A stretch of 64,000 nucleotides of DNA from UA16 sp905478895 (GCA_943788495.1 CALSQO010000002.1:558001-622000); one strand, 5' to 3'. Positions 34,529 through 47,930 are shown, numbered from the stretch's first letter. Notes: generated by a model not told the origin, from the letters alone. Numbers and translations are program-made.

Positions 34529-36225
34529 TCCACCAACACAAACAGGGAGTTGATTCGGAGCGAATTTGCATTCAGCCCAAGATTGTTTTGTCCGTTTTAA
34601 CTTTTGCGCTGATGGCCTCTGGGTGTGGCTTTAAATCAGAACAAGCGGATTTAATTGTGCACAACGCCACGGTCATCACTATGGATGCTCAAAACACCGT
34701 GGCGAGTGCCTTGGCCATCAAAGATGGACGTATCATCGCGCTCGGAGCAGAACGCGAGGTGCTCAATAAATATAGTGCGCTCGAAACCACAGATGCGAGA
34801 GGGGGTGTCATTGTGCCGGGCCTTATGGATGGCCACGCGCATCTGGTCGGATATGCTGACGGACTCTTAGAAGCCAATTTGTTTGCCACCGAAAGTTGGG
34901 AAGAGACCGTTCAACGGGTTGTGGAGCATGATGCGGCTCGCCCCAATGAGTGGGTCGTTGGCCGAGGATGGGATCAAAACGATTGGGAACTCCCTCGTTT
35001 TCCGAGTAGCGCTCTGTTGGATCTTTATTTCCCGCAGAAGCCGGTCGTGCTCGAACGGATCGATGGCCATGCACTGATCGTAAATCGCGTTGCGCTTCAA
35101 CGAGCGGGTCTTTGGCGTGCATCCATTGTTTCGCCAGAGGGTGGTGAAATCCTAAAAGGAGAAGATGGGTATCCATCCGGCGTCCTCATTGACAATGCGT
35201 GTGCATTGATCCAAAAACATGTTCCCCAGCGCGCAGTGGAGGAGCGATTTAACGCGCTTATGGAGGCCCAACAGAGCTTGTTGGCTCAAGGGCTCACATC
35301 GATTACCGACGCAGGTCTCGCTCCGAGCGAAATCCTTCGCCTTGATTCGCTCCATACCAGTGGTGACTTGAAGCTGCGGATCAACGCCATGGTCAGCTCA
35401 GCCGATTCCTCCATTGCATGGCTGAGAAGCAATGGGCCGATTCGCAAGGATCGATTGACGGTACATTCCGTGAAGTTCTATATGGACGGTGCACTTGGAT
35501 CCCGCGGAGCGCTCCTTCTCGAGCCCTATTCTGACCGGCCAGGTTGGCACGGCCTCGGCACACAAGACGGTACTTGGTTTCGTTCGCAATTGGAGGCATT
35601 GGCACAGGATAGCTTGCAAGCCGCGACCCATTGCATCGGAGATTCTGCCGTTCGCTGGGTGCTCAATGCTTACCAAGACATTCTGGGAGGCACCAATGAC
35701 AGACGTTGGCGGATCGAGCACGCGCAGGTTGTGGCTCCTGAAGACTTCGATGGTTTCGGCCGTAACAGTGTTATACCCTCGGTCCAACCTACGCATGCCA
35801 CAAGTGACATGTATTGGGCTGGCGAACGATTGGGACGCAACCGCATACGCCGGGCATATGCGTACCAAGAACTGCTGCGTCAATTGGGCATGGTCGCTCT
35901 AGGAACGGATTTCCCCGTAGAAGACACCGATCCGCGCAAGACATTCTTTGCAAGCGTATCCCGTCAAGATGCCAGTGGCTATCCCAAAGGTGGATTTCAA
36001 TCCAGCAATGCATTGACAAAAGAACAAACCCTTCGAGGCATGACACAATGGGTGGCATTGGCTCAATTTCAGGAAGCGGAACTGGGCACCATCGAAATTG
36101 GGAAGTGGGCAGACCTCACGTGGATGGATCGCAACTGGCTCACCATTGCTCCGGCCGATGTGCTCGAAACACGTGTGCTTGGAACATGCATAGCGGGAGA
36201 GTGGTTGTATTTGGCAGAACGATGA
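34525..36225 (+). CDS. Amidohydrolase family 3 protein, probable lipoprotein
   Basis: A 566-residue metal-dependent hydrolase of the YtcJ/AepA type. The N-terminus has a hydrophobic stretch (about 20-33) and Cys34 preceded by ASG, fitting a lipoprotein signal. The amidohydrolase barrel shows the metal ligands His104 and His106 (GLMDGHAH), the VKFYMDGALGSRGA strand with its conserved Asp, a later ATHCIGDSA His, and EHAQVV. Residues GTDFPVEDTDPRKTFF contain the last metal-site Asp. The family hydrolyses amide bonds in varied small molecules; substrate unknown. ATGA overlaps link it to the SDR gene before it and the SCO gene after it. Confidence 0.88.
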   Translation: MIHQHKQGVDSERICIQPKIVLSVLTFALMASGCGFKSEQADLIVHNATVITMDAQNTVASALAIKDGRIIALGAEREVLNKYSALETTDARGGVIVPGLMDGHAHLVGYADGLLEANLFATESWEETVQRVVEHDAARPNEWVVGRGWDQNDWELPRFPSSALLDLYFPQKPVVLERIDGHALIVNRVALQRAGLWRASIVSPEGGEILKGEDGYPSGVLIDNACALIQKHVPQRAVEERFNALMEAQQSLLAQGLTSITDAGLAPSEILRLDSLHTSGDLKLRINAMVSSADSSIAWLRSNGPIRKDRLTVHSVKFYMDGALGSRGALLLEPYSDRPGWHGLGTQDGTWFRSQLEALAQDSLQAATHCIGDSAVRWVLNAYQDILGGTNDRRWRIEHAQVVAPEDFDGFGRNSVIPSVQPTHATSDMYWAGERLGRNRIRRAYAYQELLRQLGMVALGTDFPVEDTDPRKTFFASVSRQDASGYPKGGFQSSNALTKEQTLRGMTQWVALAQFQEAELGTIEIGKWADLTWMDRNWLTIAPADVLETRVLGTCIAGEWLYLAER

Positions 36226-36905
36226 AGTTGAACCCAGACAATTCCAAGGCACCAAGGCAGCTACTTGCATTGCTCATAACGTTTGCGCTTGCGGTGTGCA
36301 TCGGCGCGCTGATCTTGGACCCCAGTAAATCGTTGCCCGTTTTGCATCCGGCAGATTTGAATCCGGCATTGGTGGATGCACGGGATTGGAATCGGGCGCA
36401 ACACAGTATCACACCTTTCGATTTGATCAATCACCATGGAGAACACATTCAGCTTGACGACGTGCTCGGTCAGGTGCTTATTGTCGACTTCTTTTTTACC
36501 CGGTGCGCGACCATCTGTCCGATCATGACTTCCAACCTTACAAAGGTGCGTGATGCGTTTCATGGGGAGGAGGGTTGGAGAATACTGAGTCACAGTGTCA
36601 CTCCGAAAGCAGATAGCGTGCCTGTTTTGGCAACTTATGCGAAGCGCATGAACGCTGAACATCCAAATTGGTGGTTTCTAACGGGCGAGAAAAGGGAGGT
36701 CTATCGATTGGCCCGACGCAGCTATTTTGCCTGTTACGATGAATCGAATGGAGGGGATGGTGGGCTGCAAGATTTCGTGCATACCGAGAACGTTGTGCTG
36801 GTTGACCCACAAGGACGGCTGCGGGGATTCTATGATGGAACCAGTGAATCATCTATAAACCAGTTGATTGAGGATTGCGCTTGGCTCTTGCAAGAAAAAA
36901 ACTAA
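36222..36905 (+). CDS. SCO1/SenC-family copper/thiol protein
   Basis: A 227-residue membrane-anchored protein with an N-terminal transmembrane helix (about 13-31) and a thioredoxin-fold periplasmic domain. The copper ligands are intact: Cys95 and Cys99 (RCATIC) and His187 (FVHTENVV). SCO proteins deliver copper to, or reduce, the CuA site of cytochrome oxidase. The start at 36222 overlaps the previous stop by 4 bases; the much longer open frame is a shadow of the amidohydrolase. It is the last gene before the rRNA operon. No oxidase genes are adjacent. Confidence 0.92.
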   Translation: MKLNPDNSKAPRQLLALLITFALAVCIGALILDPSKSLPVLHPADLNPALVDARDWNRAQHSITPFDLINHHGEHIQLDDVLGQVLIVDFFFTRCATICPIMTSNLTKVRDAFHGEEGWRILSHSVTPKADSVPVLATYAKRMNAEHPNWWFLTGEKREVYRLARRSYFACYDESNGGDGGLQDFVHTENVVLVDPQGRLRGFYDGTSESSINQLIEDCAWLLQEKN

Positions 36906-36947
36906 AAAAAAATGCAGATCTGCATGTGGAAATCAAATTACCCACTG

Positions 36948-36955
36948 TACATTTG
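36948..36955 (+). promoter_or_regulatory. rRNA operon promoter P1, -7 element
   Basis: TACATTTG, an exact TAnnTTTG match, followed by GCGCCCGCTTTCGA, a sequence repeated after P2 and, shortened, after P3. The -33 region is weak. Lies 445 bases before the 16S start. A 14-bp palindrome, ATGCAGATCTGCAT, is just upstream at 36912-36925. Confidence 0.55.
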
Positions 36956-37057
36956 CGCCCGCTTTCGAAGGAAAGTGAGTTCATTGAAAAGCGATTCGCA
37001 CCGGAGCAAGCCTTGAAAAGCTTCAGTAAAGTTTTTGAAAAAAAAGTTTACTTCTCC

Positions 37058-37087
37058 TTGCAGGTTTGAAAATGCAACGTATCTTTG
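37058..37087 (+). promoter_or_regulatory. rRNA operon promoter P2 (-33 TTG and -7 TATCTTTG)
   Basis: The -7 element TATCTTTG at 37080-37087 is an exact consensus match. TTG at 37058-37060 is 19 bases upstream, the normal Bacteroidota spacing. It is followed by CGCCCCCTTTCGA, nearly the same start region as P1. This is the best full promoter of the three. Confidence 0.7.
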
Positions 37088-37181
37088 CGCCCCCTTTCGA
37101 GGGTAGTTCTTTACTTAAAGAGGCGCAAGAATCCGTTCAGAATAATGAAGCTCTCGAGCTGAGTTATTGAAAAAACAGACT

Positions 37182-37189
37182 TACATTTG
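37182..37189 (+). promoter_or_regulatory. rRNA operon promoter P3, -7 element
   Basis: TACATTTG, an exact -7 match, followed by CGGCCGCTTTAA, related to the P1 and P2 start regions. The nearest TTG is too close (12 bases) to be an ideal -33. Lies 204 bases before the 16S. Confidence 0.5.
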
Positions 37190-37251
37190 CGGCCGCTTTA
37201 AAATTAACGAAGCATTTAAAGAAGCCAGTTTACTGGTGGACTTTTATAAAC

Positions 37252-37277
37252 GTTCTTTGACTTGATGCAGCAGCCCG
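37252..37277 (+). promoter_or_regulatory. rRNA leader: boxA-like element and 5' strand of the 16S processing stem
   Basis: GTTCTTTGAC (37252-37261) recurs exactly before the 23S gene at 39143-39152 and occupies the place of the boxA antitermination signal. GATGCAGCAGCCCG (37264-37277) is perfectly complementary to 38940-38953 after the 16S and so can form the processing stalk. The rest of the 36906-37392 gap holds the three promoters and no gene that I can support. Confidence 0.6.
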
Positions 37278-37392
37278 GAATCTTCTTCGGAAGATTCCTT
37301 TAAAAATCCACTTTCCCCCCGGAAAGTGGTATCTCATCCAAGCACGGATGAGATGTTAGATTCCCTGAGATTCTCAACAGATTGAACTTTTT

Positions 37393-38911
<1,519 letters not shown>

Positions 38912-38939
38912 TTAGAGAAAATATCGACTGGTTATCTAA

Positions 38940-38953
38940 CGGGCTGCTGCATC
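38940..38953 (+). other. 3' strand of 16S processing stem
   Basis: CGGGCTGCTGCATC is the exact reverse complement of 37264-37277; the two strands bracket the 16S gene and would form the RNase III-type processing stalk. Confidence 0.7.
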
Positions 38954-38975
38954 ATCCTATTTCCGTCTTTTACTT

Positions 38976-39049
38976 AGTCCTTTAGCTCAGTTGGTTAGAG
39001 CGCTACACTGATAATGTAGAGGTCCGCAGTTCAAATCTGCGAAGGACTA
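38976..39049 (+). tRNA. tRNA-Ile (GAT)
   Basis: A 74-nt cloverleaf in the 16S-23S spacer. Acceptor AGTCCTT pairs with AAGGACT, the D arm contains AGCTCAGTTGGTTAGAGC, the anticodon loop CTGATAA gives GAT, and the T arm is GCAGTTCAAATCTGC. CCA is not encoded. Confidence 0.96.
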
Positions 39050-39060
39050 CGGACAAAGAT

Positions 39061-39134
39061 GGGGAATTAGCTCAGCTGGCTAGAGCGCCTGCTTTGCACG
39101 CAGGAGGTCATCGGTTCGACTCCGATATTCTCCA
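39061..39134 (+). tRNA. tRNA-Ala (TGC)
   Basis: A 74-nt cloverleaf. Acceptor GGGGAAT pairs with ATTCTCC with one G-U, the anticodon loop TTTGCAC gives TGC, and the T arm has GGTTCGACTCC. It lies 11 bases after tRNA-Ile, the usual Ile-Ala spacer pair. CCA is not encoded. Confidence 0.96.
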
Positions 39135-39142
39135 CTAGGAAA

Positions 39143-39167
39143 GTTCTTTGACATACTGGTAGAAAAA
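39143..39167 (+). promoter_or_regulatory. boxA-like element and 5' strand of the 23S processing stem
   Basis: GTTCTTTGAC (39143-39152) repeats the leader element at 37252. ACATACTGGTAGAAAAA (39151-39167) is perfectly complementary to 41950-41966 after the 23S gene, giving a 17-bp processing stalk. Confidence 0.65.
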
Positions 39168-39174
39168 TTTAATC

Positions 39175-41944
<2,770 letters not shown>

Positions 41945-41949
41945 GCTAG

Positions 41950-41966
41950 TTTTTCTACCAGTATGT
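41950..41966 (+). other. 3' strand of 23S processing stem
   Basis: TTTTTCTACCAGTATGT is the exact reverse complement of 39151-39167, flanking the 23S gene. Confidence 0.7.
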
Positions 41967-42019
41967 TCTCATTTGATGAGACAGACCGAGATCGCTCGGA
42001 ATCCCTGTCCATCATGTCG

Positions 42020-42126
<107 letters not shown>

Positions 42127-42129
42127 TCT

Positions 42130-42158
42130 TAGGGCCCTCTTCGGAGGGCCCTTTTTTT
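42130..42158 (+). terminator. Rho-independent terminator of the rRNA operon
   Basis: AGGGCCCTC, a TTCG tetraloop, GAGGGCCCT and then seven T: a 9-bp GC-rich stem with a classic tail, directly after 5S. Confidence 0.93.
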
Positions 42159-42209
42159 GTCTTCACATTTTGAAAGTGCGTTCTCCATTCAATTAGTAGC
42201 TTCGAAGTC

Positions 42210-43517
42210 ATGAATAATTTGGTAGCCATAGTGGGACGTCCCAATGTTGGGAAGTCAACAATGTTCAATCGTTTGACGGAGACAAAGGATGCCATCATAG
42301 ATCCTACGAGCGGAACTACGCGTGACCGCAAGTACGGTCGTGCGGAATGGATTGGCCGACAGTTCACGGTTATTGACACAGGCGGTTGGATCACAAAGAG
42401 TGATGATGCATTTGAGGCAGCTATTCGCGCGCAGGTTCAAATAAGTATTGAAGAAGCAGCTGTCATTGTCTTTATGGTAGATTCCCAAACAGGTCTCACA
42501 GACTTGGATGAAGACATCGCACGTTTGCTGAGAAAGAGTGGGAAAGAGGTTGTTTTGGCGTGTAATAAAGTGGACACTGCTTCACACGATACCTTCTCGT
42601 CCGAGTTTTACAAATTGGGTCTCGAATCAGCGGTGCATCCGGTGAGTTCATCCAGTGGTTATGGAACGGGTGATTTTTTGGATGCGTTGGTCGCATTGCT
42701 TCCAGCCGAGCCGATTACTGAGGAAACGGGCGTACCGAAGTTCGCTGTCGTTGGAAAGCCAAACGTTGGAAAGAGCACGTTGATCAATACATTGGTCGGC
42801 AATGAGCGCAATATTGTCACGGACATTGCTGGAACGACACGTGATAGTGTTCACACCGATTTCAACCTTTACGGTTTTGACTTTGAGTTGATCGATACAG
42901 CTGGATTGCGGAGAAAAAAGCAGATTGAAGACCAATTGGAGTTTTATAGCACGGTGAGAACCATTCGTTCCATTGAACAAAGTGACGTTTGCTTGCTTTT
43001 ATTGGATGCTCAAAATGGAATGGAACGCCAGGACCAAGCCATCTTTTGGCAAGTGGTAAATAGCTACCGAGGAGTGGTTATTTTGGTCAACAAGTGGGAT
43101 TTGATCTCGAAGGATACAGGCACCATGAAGGAATTTGAAGCTTCCATTCGGGAAAAGATTGCTCCATTCACAGATGTTCCCATTGTTTTCACCTCCAACC
43201 TCACCAAGCAACGCATCTTAAAAGCGTTTGAGGTGGCGATGGAGGTTTTCGAAAACCGCAAGCGCAAGATTTCCACGAGTCAACTGAATGACTTTTTGCT
43301 GCCGATCATGAAGAATCAGCCCCCGCCGATGTACAAGGGGAAAATGGTGCGAATCAAATACGTGACTCAAATACAGTCGCAAACTCCAACATTCGCTTTT
43401 TACTGCAATCTCCCTCAGTACGTGAAGGATCCGTACAAGCGGTTCTTGGAGAATCACATTCGGTCGGAATACAATTTATCCGGTGTGACCATCCGTTTGT
43501 TTTTCCGCGAAAAATAG
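42210..43517 (+). CDS. der: Ribosome-assembly GTPase Der (EngA)
   Basis: A 435-residue tandem GTPase that acts in assembly of the 50S subunit. The first G domain has P-loop GRPNVGKST (9-17), switch T in SGTTRDR and DTGGW; the second has GKPNVGKST (about 183-191), AGTTRDS, DTAGLRRK and NKWD. A KH-like C-terminal domain follows (about 355-435), ending PYKRFLENHIRSEYNLSG. Length is normal for Der. It begins about 50 bases after the rRNA terminator, a sensible place for a ribosome factor, though a separate promoter is needed. No terminator is obvious after it. Confidence 0.97.
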   Translation: MNNLVAIVGRPNVGKSTMFNRLTETKDAIIDPTSGTTRDRKYGRAEWIGRQFTVIDTGGWITKSDDAFEAAIRAQVQISIEEAAVIVFMVDSQTGLTDLDEDIARLLRKSGKEVVLACNKVDTASHDTFSSEFYKLGLESAVHPVSSSSGYGTGDFLDALVALLPAEPITEETGVPKFAVVGKPNVGKSTLINTLVGNERNIVTDIAGTTRDSVHTDFNLYGFDFELIDTAGLRRKKQIEDQLEFYSTVRTIRSIEQSDVCLLLLDAQNGMERQDQAIFWQVVNSYRGVVILVNKWDLISKDTGTMKEFEASIREKIAPFTDVPIVFTSNLTKQRILKAFEVAMEVFENRKRKISTSQLNDFLLPIMKNQPPPMYKGKMVRIKYVTQIQSQTPTFAFYCNLPQYVKDPYKRFLENHIRSEYNLSGVTIRLFFREK

Positions 43518-43549
43518 GATTGTCTCAGCCTTAGGTCGAAGCTTATCGT

Positions 43550-44194
43550 TTAGCGAAAGCTAACCTTTCCAGTAGCTACATCGTAGATCGCTCCGGCGAT
43601 GAGAATGGTTCCGTCGGCCTCCATCGACCGAAGAATATCACTTTCCTTTCGAATGCGATCGCAAACCAAGTCTACGTTGCTTGCGACACAGCGATCAATG
43701 GCTGCGTCAGACGGGGTGTCGCCCACTTCAGAACGGATGGCTGTTACAGCCGGCTCTATGCGTTGAAGAAGTCCAGTGAGGTTTCCGTCTTCGAGTTGGG
43801 CGTAAGTGCCCTTAACGGCGCCACATTGGGTGTGACCAAGAACCAAAATTGCTTTGGAGCCCGCGTACTTGCATGCGTATTCCAATGAGCCTAAAATGTC
43901 ACCATTGACAGTGTTACCTGCTACGCGAGCCACGAATAGATCACCGATTTCAGCATCAAATAGTTCTTCAATTGGGGCTCTGCTGTCGATGCATCCGAGC
44001 ACGGCGGCGAAAGGTGCTTGGCCACTGGCGGCACCTTCGAGCAAGGCTTTTCGTTCGCGTTTCACCGATTTCAGACTTACAAAACGGTCATTTCCCGCTC
44101 TGAGCAAGTCCATGGCGTCTGAAGCGCTCAGGCTCTGCTGGAATTCGGGTGTGATAGCGCCGTGCAATTGAAGGTAGTTGTCAATATGGGTCAT
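43550..44194 (-). CDS. Beta-class carbonic anhydrase
   Basis: A 214-residue zinc enzyme that interconverts CO2 and bicarbonate. The zinc ligands are all present: Cys68 and Asp70/Arg72 (GCIDSRAP), His121 and Cys124 (GHTQCGAVKG). There is no signal peptide, so it is cytoplasmic. It stands alone between der (convergent) and metF (same strand, 98-base gap). It may supply bicarbonate for carboxylation or for CarB, but nothing in the layout shows this. Confidence 0.95.
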   Translation of the reverse strand: MTHIDNYLQLHGAITPEFQQSLSASDAMDLLRAGNDRFVSLKSVKRERKALLEGAASGQAPFAAVLGCIDSRAPIEELFDAEIGDLFVARVAGNTVNGDILGSLEYACKYAGSKAILVLGHTQCGAVKGTYAQLEDGNLTGLLQRIEPAVTAIRSEVGDTPSDAAIDRCVASNVDLVCDRIRKESDILRSMEADGTILIAGAIYDVATGKVSFR

Positions 44195-44292
44195 TGTGAG
44201 CTTTGCTTGCTATTCTGAACGCAAAAATAGGATGCACTTTGATGATTAGCCGAATGTTGAATCTTAAAAATATTCAAATTGCGGCACAGCGT

Positions 44293-45246
44293 TTAAAATA
44301 CAGCCCGTGCGATTTCCGCTGTAGGATTGGCCTTGCCCATCGTGTAGAAGTGAAGGACCGGAACGTTAGCCGCCTTGAGTTCTTTGGCTTGCCGTATGCA
44401 CCAGGCCACTCCTGCTTCTTTGACTGCCTCTTTCGAAGTGGCATTCTCCACCATCCGCACCAATTCATCGGGCATATTCACATGAAAATTCTGGGGCAAT
44501 GAAGTCAATTGACGCTTTGTAGTAAGGGGCTTCAATCCGGGGATGATGGGGATTTCAATCCCATGTTCTCGGCACTTTGAAACAAAATCAAAGTAAGCTT
44601 GATTGTCAAAGAACATCTGGGTGATGATGTACTCCGCCCCATCCTCAACTTTTCGTTTCAGCCATCGGAGGTCACTGGATAAATTGGGCGCTTCGAAATG
44701 CTTTTCGGGGTACCCAGCAACTCCGATGCAGAAATCAGTAGCATTTGAATTTTTCAATTCGGAGTCCAAGTACTTGCCACGATTCATATCGGCCACTTGA
44801 TTCACCAGATCGATCGCATAACTGTGTCCATCGGCTTCACCCTTGAACCTTCCTTCCCCTCGGATGGGATCTCCCCGGAGCACGAGAACGTTTTCTACGC
44901 CCACAAAATCAAGATCAATCAAGGCATTCTCCGTTTCCTCTTTGGAGAATCCACCACAGATGATGTGGGGTACAGTATCCAGGTTGTATTTGTGACTGAT
45001 GGCAGCGCAAATCCCCACTGTTCCAGGTCGTTTACGGACCGTTCGCTTTTTCAAAAGACCCCCGGTCATTTCCCGGTACAGGTATTCTTCCCGATGGTAA
45101 GTTACGTCGACGAAAGCGGGGTTGAACTCCAAGAGCTGCTCCACCGTTCCGTGGATTTGTTGGATGTTTTCGCCTTTCAACGGGGGAAGCAATTCAAAGC
45201 TAAAAAGCGTCTCCTTTGCTTCCGAAATGTGTTGTGTGATTTTCAT
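44293..45246 (-). CDS. metF: Methylenetetrahydrofolate reductase
   Basis: A 317-residue FAD TIM-barrel enzyme that reduces 5,10-methylene-THF to 5-methyl-THF, the methyl donor for MetH. Motifs include FSFELLPPLKGENI (N-terminal catalytic Glu region), VDVTYHRE, the VLRGDPIRGEG loop and EYIITQMFFDN. Length is normal. The ATG overlaps the metH stop codon by 4 bases, placing it last in a riboswitch-controlled metH(N)-metH(C)-metF operon. Confidence 0.96.
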   Translation of the reverse strand: MKITQHISEAKETLFSFELLPPLKGENIQQIHGTVEQLLEFNPAFVDVTYHREEYLYREMTGGLLKKRTVRKRPGTVGICAAISHKYNLDTVPHIICGGFSKEETENALIDLDFVGVENVLVLRGDPIRGEGRFKGEADGHSYAIDLVNQVADMNRGKYLDSELKNSNATDFCIGVAGYPEKHFEAPNLSSDLRWLKRKVEDGAEYIITQMFFDNQAYFDFVSKCREHGIEIPIIPGLKPLTTKRQLTSLPQNFHVNMPDELVRMVENATSKEAVKEAGVAWCIRQAKELKAANVPVLHFYTMGKANPTAEIARAVF

Positions 45247-47930
45247 GCGTCAAGTAAATTAGCGGACAACCAACGCTTCATGCTCGCAACGGTGAGATTT
45301 CTCCGTTGAGCTAGATCATTGATTTGGTCATCAGCGATGAGCCCAACTCCCAAATAGCGTGATTCAGGATGGGCGAAATAATATCCTGAGACGGCTGAAG
45401 CCGGTTGCATGGCCAGTGTTTCGGTGAGTGTGGCCTCAACAGTATTCTCCGCGTCGAGCAATGTCCAGATTTGCTTTTTATCCAAATGGTCAGGGCAAGC
45501 GGGGTAGCCAGGGGCCGGTCGGATGCCTTGGTATTGTTCTTTGATCAGGGCCGCGTTGCTGAGGGATTCCTCCGGCGCGTACGCCCACGTTTCACGACGA
45601 ACTTTTTGATGCAGCCATTCCGCCAATGCTTCCGCTAGGCGATCACCCACGGCTTTGATCAAAATTGCCTGGTAATCATCGCCTTCTGCGACCTGATGGT
45701 CGGCCAACGGGTCGATACCATGCACGGCAACAGCGAAGCAGCCGAGGTAGTCACAGGGCGCTTGGCCTGGGGCGATGAAATCTGCTAAGGAACGTTGAAC
45801 GCCGTCGCGTTGTTCGATCTGCTGCCTTAAAAAATCAAATTGACCACATGCACGCGCTTGATCCCTAGAATCGAACAACGTAATGGTTTCATTTCCGCTG
45901 CGGGCGGCGTGGAAAATACCGTGGATGGCTTTCAATGCTATGCCTGATGGATCGCGTTCCCATTGGTTAAGCAGGCGCTGCGCATCATCGTAGAGCTTTT
46001 GCGCTTCGGACCCAACTATTTCATCGTTCAAGATTCGTGGAAAAGCACCGGCCAAGCCCCATGACCGGAAGAACGGTGACCAGTCGATAAAAGCGCGAAC
46101 TGCTGCGATGGAAGGCTCATCCACAGGTTGAATTCCTAGATTTTTTGGAGGCACAATGGAGCTGAAGTCCAATTGCGGTGCTCTTCCCTGGGCCTCCTCC
46201 AAGCTGACCAGTTTTTTTCTGGCGCGGTCGCGTTGGTATTGGATTCGAACCTTGGCATAATCCGCTGCGATGCCTTCCGCAAATGCTGCCTGATGTTCTT
46301 TGGAAATTAACGCGGACGCAGCTGGAACGGCGCGCGATGCGTCGTTGACGTGAACGACGGGGGAATCGATATGTGGAGCAATCTTTACAGCGGTGTGCAC
46401 CCGGGACGTCGTCGCGCCTCCAATCAATAACGGGGTTTGAATGTTCCGGCGTTTCATTTCCGCCGCAACGTCGATCATTTCTTCCAAGGATGGTGTGATG
46501 AGGCCACTGAGCCCGATGATATCCACCTCCCGCCGCACGGCTTCGTCCAATATTTGTTCCTTTGGGATCATCACGCCCATGTCGATGACCTCATAGCCAT
46601 TGCAAGCGAGCACCACGCTCACAATGTTTTTTCCGATGTCATGCACATCTCCTTTGACGGTGGCCAGCAACACCTTTCCTGCGCCTTTTCGGGCACCTGA
46701 TTTGGCTTTTTCCTCCTCGAGGTAAGGGGTGAGGTAAGCAACTGCTCGCTTCATGACACGGGCACTTTTGACCACTTGGGGCAGGAACATTTTTCCCGAT
46801 CCGAACAAGTCGCCAACCACGTTCATGCCATCCATGAGTGGGCCTTCAATCACCCGAAGGGGCGAACCAATGGTCGATCTTGCTTCTTCGGTGTCTTCCT
46901 CAATGCAATCCGTGATTCCTTTTACCAGGGCATGTTCCAAGCGCTTATTAAGGGGCAGTTCGCGCCACGCATCGGTTGTTTTCTCTCGCTCATTTCCCTT
47001 GGATTCGACGGTTGCAGCAAAGGCAAGGAGTCTTTCCGTGGCATCCTCCCGGCGATCGAGGAGAACGTCTTCGACGCGCTCGAGCAGGTCGTTGTGGATG
47101 CTGTCGTAAACCTCCAGCATGCTAGGGTTGACAATGCCCATGTCCATTCCCGCTTGAATACCGTGGTAGAGGAAGGCGGAGTGCATGGCCTCACGCACAC
47201 TGGGATTCCCACGAAAGGAGAAGCTTACATTGGAGACGCCTCCACTGACGTGGGCGCCCGGCAGATTTTCCCGAATCCATCGTGTTGCCTCGAAGAAGTC
47301 AATGGCATTGCGTCTATGCTCATCCATGCCCGTGGCCACAGGGAAAACATTCGGGTCGAAGATGATGTCTTCAGGCGGGAATCCAACCCGTTCGGTGAGC
47401 AACGCATAGGCGCGTTGGCAAATTTCAATCCGACGCTCATAATTGTCGGCTTGCCCTTGTTCGTCAAACGCCATGACAATCGTTGCAGCGCCATACCGAC
47501 GAATTAAGCGAGCTTGGCGGAGAAATTCAGCCTCGCCCTCTTTCATGGAAATGGAGTTCACCACGCATTTGCCCTGTGCAACTTTGAGGCCGGCTTCGAT
47601 GATGGACCACTTGGAGGAGTCAATCATGATGGGGACCCGAGCGATGTCGGGTTCAGCAGCAATCAAATTCAGAAACGTGGTCATGGCAAGTTCCCCATCG
47701 ATGAGGCCTTCGTCCATATTTACATCAATGATTTGGGCGCCGCCTTCCACCTGCTCGCGGGCAATGGCAAGCGCATCGTCGTATTGCTCTTCTCGAATAA
47801 GACGCGCAAACCGACGACTTCCCGTCACATTGGTGCGTTCACCGACGTTTACGAAGTTGGATTCCGGTGTCACAATCAGCGGCTCTAGTCCGGAAAGTTT
47901 TAGCGGTCGATGGGCGGTGGATGTGCTCAT
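45243..47930 (-). CDS. metH: Cobalamin-dependent methionine synthase, C-terminal protein (folate, B12 and activation domains)
   Basis: An 895-residue protein carrying all MetH domains except the homocysteine-binding one. In order: pterin-binding TIM barrel (about 15-330, with NVGERTNVTGSRRF and VPIMIDSSKW), B12 cap helices, the B12-binding Rossmann domain (about 400-560) with the His ligand in DVHDIGKNIV, and the SAM-dependent reactivation domain (about 590-890: RRETWAYAPEE and GIRPAPGYPACPDH). MetH moves the methyl group of 5-methyl-THF to homocysteine. Splitting into two genes is usual in Flavobacteriia. Its start overlaps the metH N-terminal gene stop by 4 bases. Confidence 0.95.
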   Translation of the reverse strand: MSTSTAHRPLKLSGLEPLIVTPESNFVNVGERTNVTGSRRFARLIREEQYDDALAIAREQVEGGAQIIDVNMDEGLIDGELAMTTFLNLIAAEPDIARVPIMIDSSKWSIIEAGLKVAQGKCVVNSISMKEGEAEFLRQARLIRRYGAATIVMAFDEQGQADNYERRIEICQRAYALLTERVGFPPEDIIFDPNVFPVATGMDEHRRNAIDFFEATRWIRENLPGAHVSGGVSNVSFSFRGNPSVREAMHSAFLYHGIQAGMDMGIVNPSMLEVYDSIHNDLLERVEDVLLDRREDATERLLAFAATVESKGNEREKTTDAWRELPLNKRLEHALVKGITDCIEEDTEEARSTIGSPLRVIEGPLMDGMNVVGDLFGSGKMFLPQVVKSARVMKRAVAYLTPYLEEEKAKSGARKGAGKVLLATVKGDVHDIGKNIVSVVLACNGYEVIDMGVMIPKEQILDEAVRREVDIIGLSGLITPSLEEMIDVAAEMKRRNIQTPLLIGGATTSRVHTAVKIAPHIDSPVVHVNDASRAVPAASALISKEHQAAFAEGIAADYAKVRIQYQRDRARKKLVSLEEAQGRAPQLDFSSIVPPKNLGIQPVDEPSIAAVRAFIDWSPFFRSWGLAGAFPRILNDEIVGSEAQKLYDDAQRLLNQWERDPSGIALKAIHGIFHAARSGNETITLFDSRDQARACGQFDFLRQQIEQRDGVQRSLADFIAPGQAPCDYLGCFAVAVHGIDPLADHQVAEGDDYQAILIKAVGDRLAEALAEWLHQKVRRETWAYAPEESLSNAALIKEQYQGIRPAPGYPACPDHLDKKQIWTLLDAENTVEATLTETLAMQPASAVSGYYFAHPESRYLGVGLIADDQINDLAQRRNLTVASMKRWLSANLLDA

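Noticed and set aside
36906..37075. A coding gene in the leader (frame 36875-37069)
   Set aside because: It runs out of the SCO gene end in another frame, overlaps promoter P1 and has no recognisable product.
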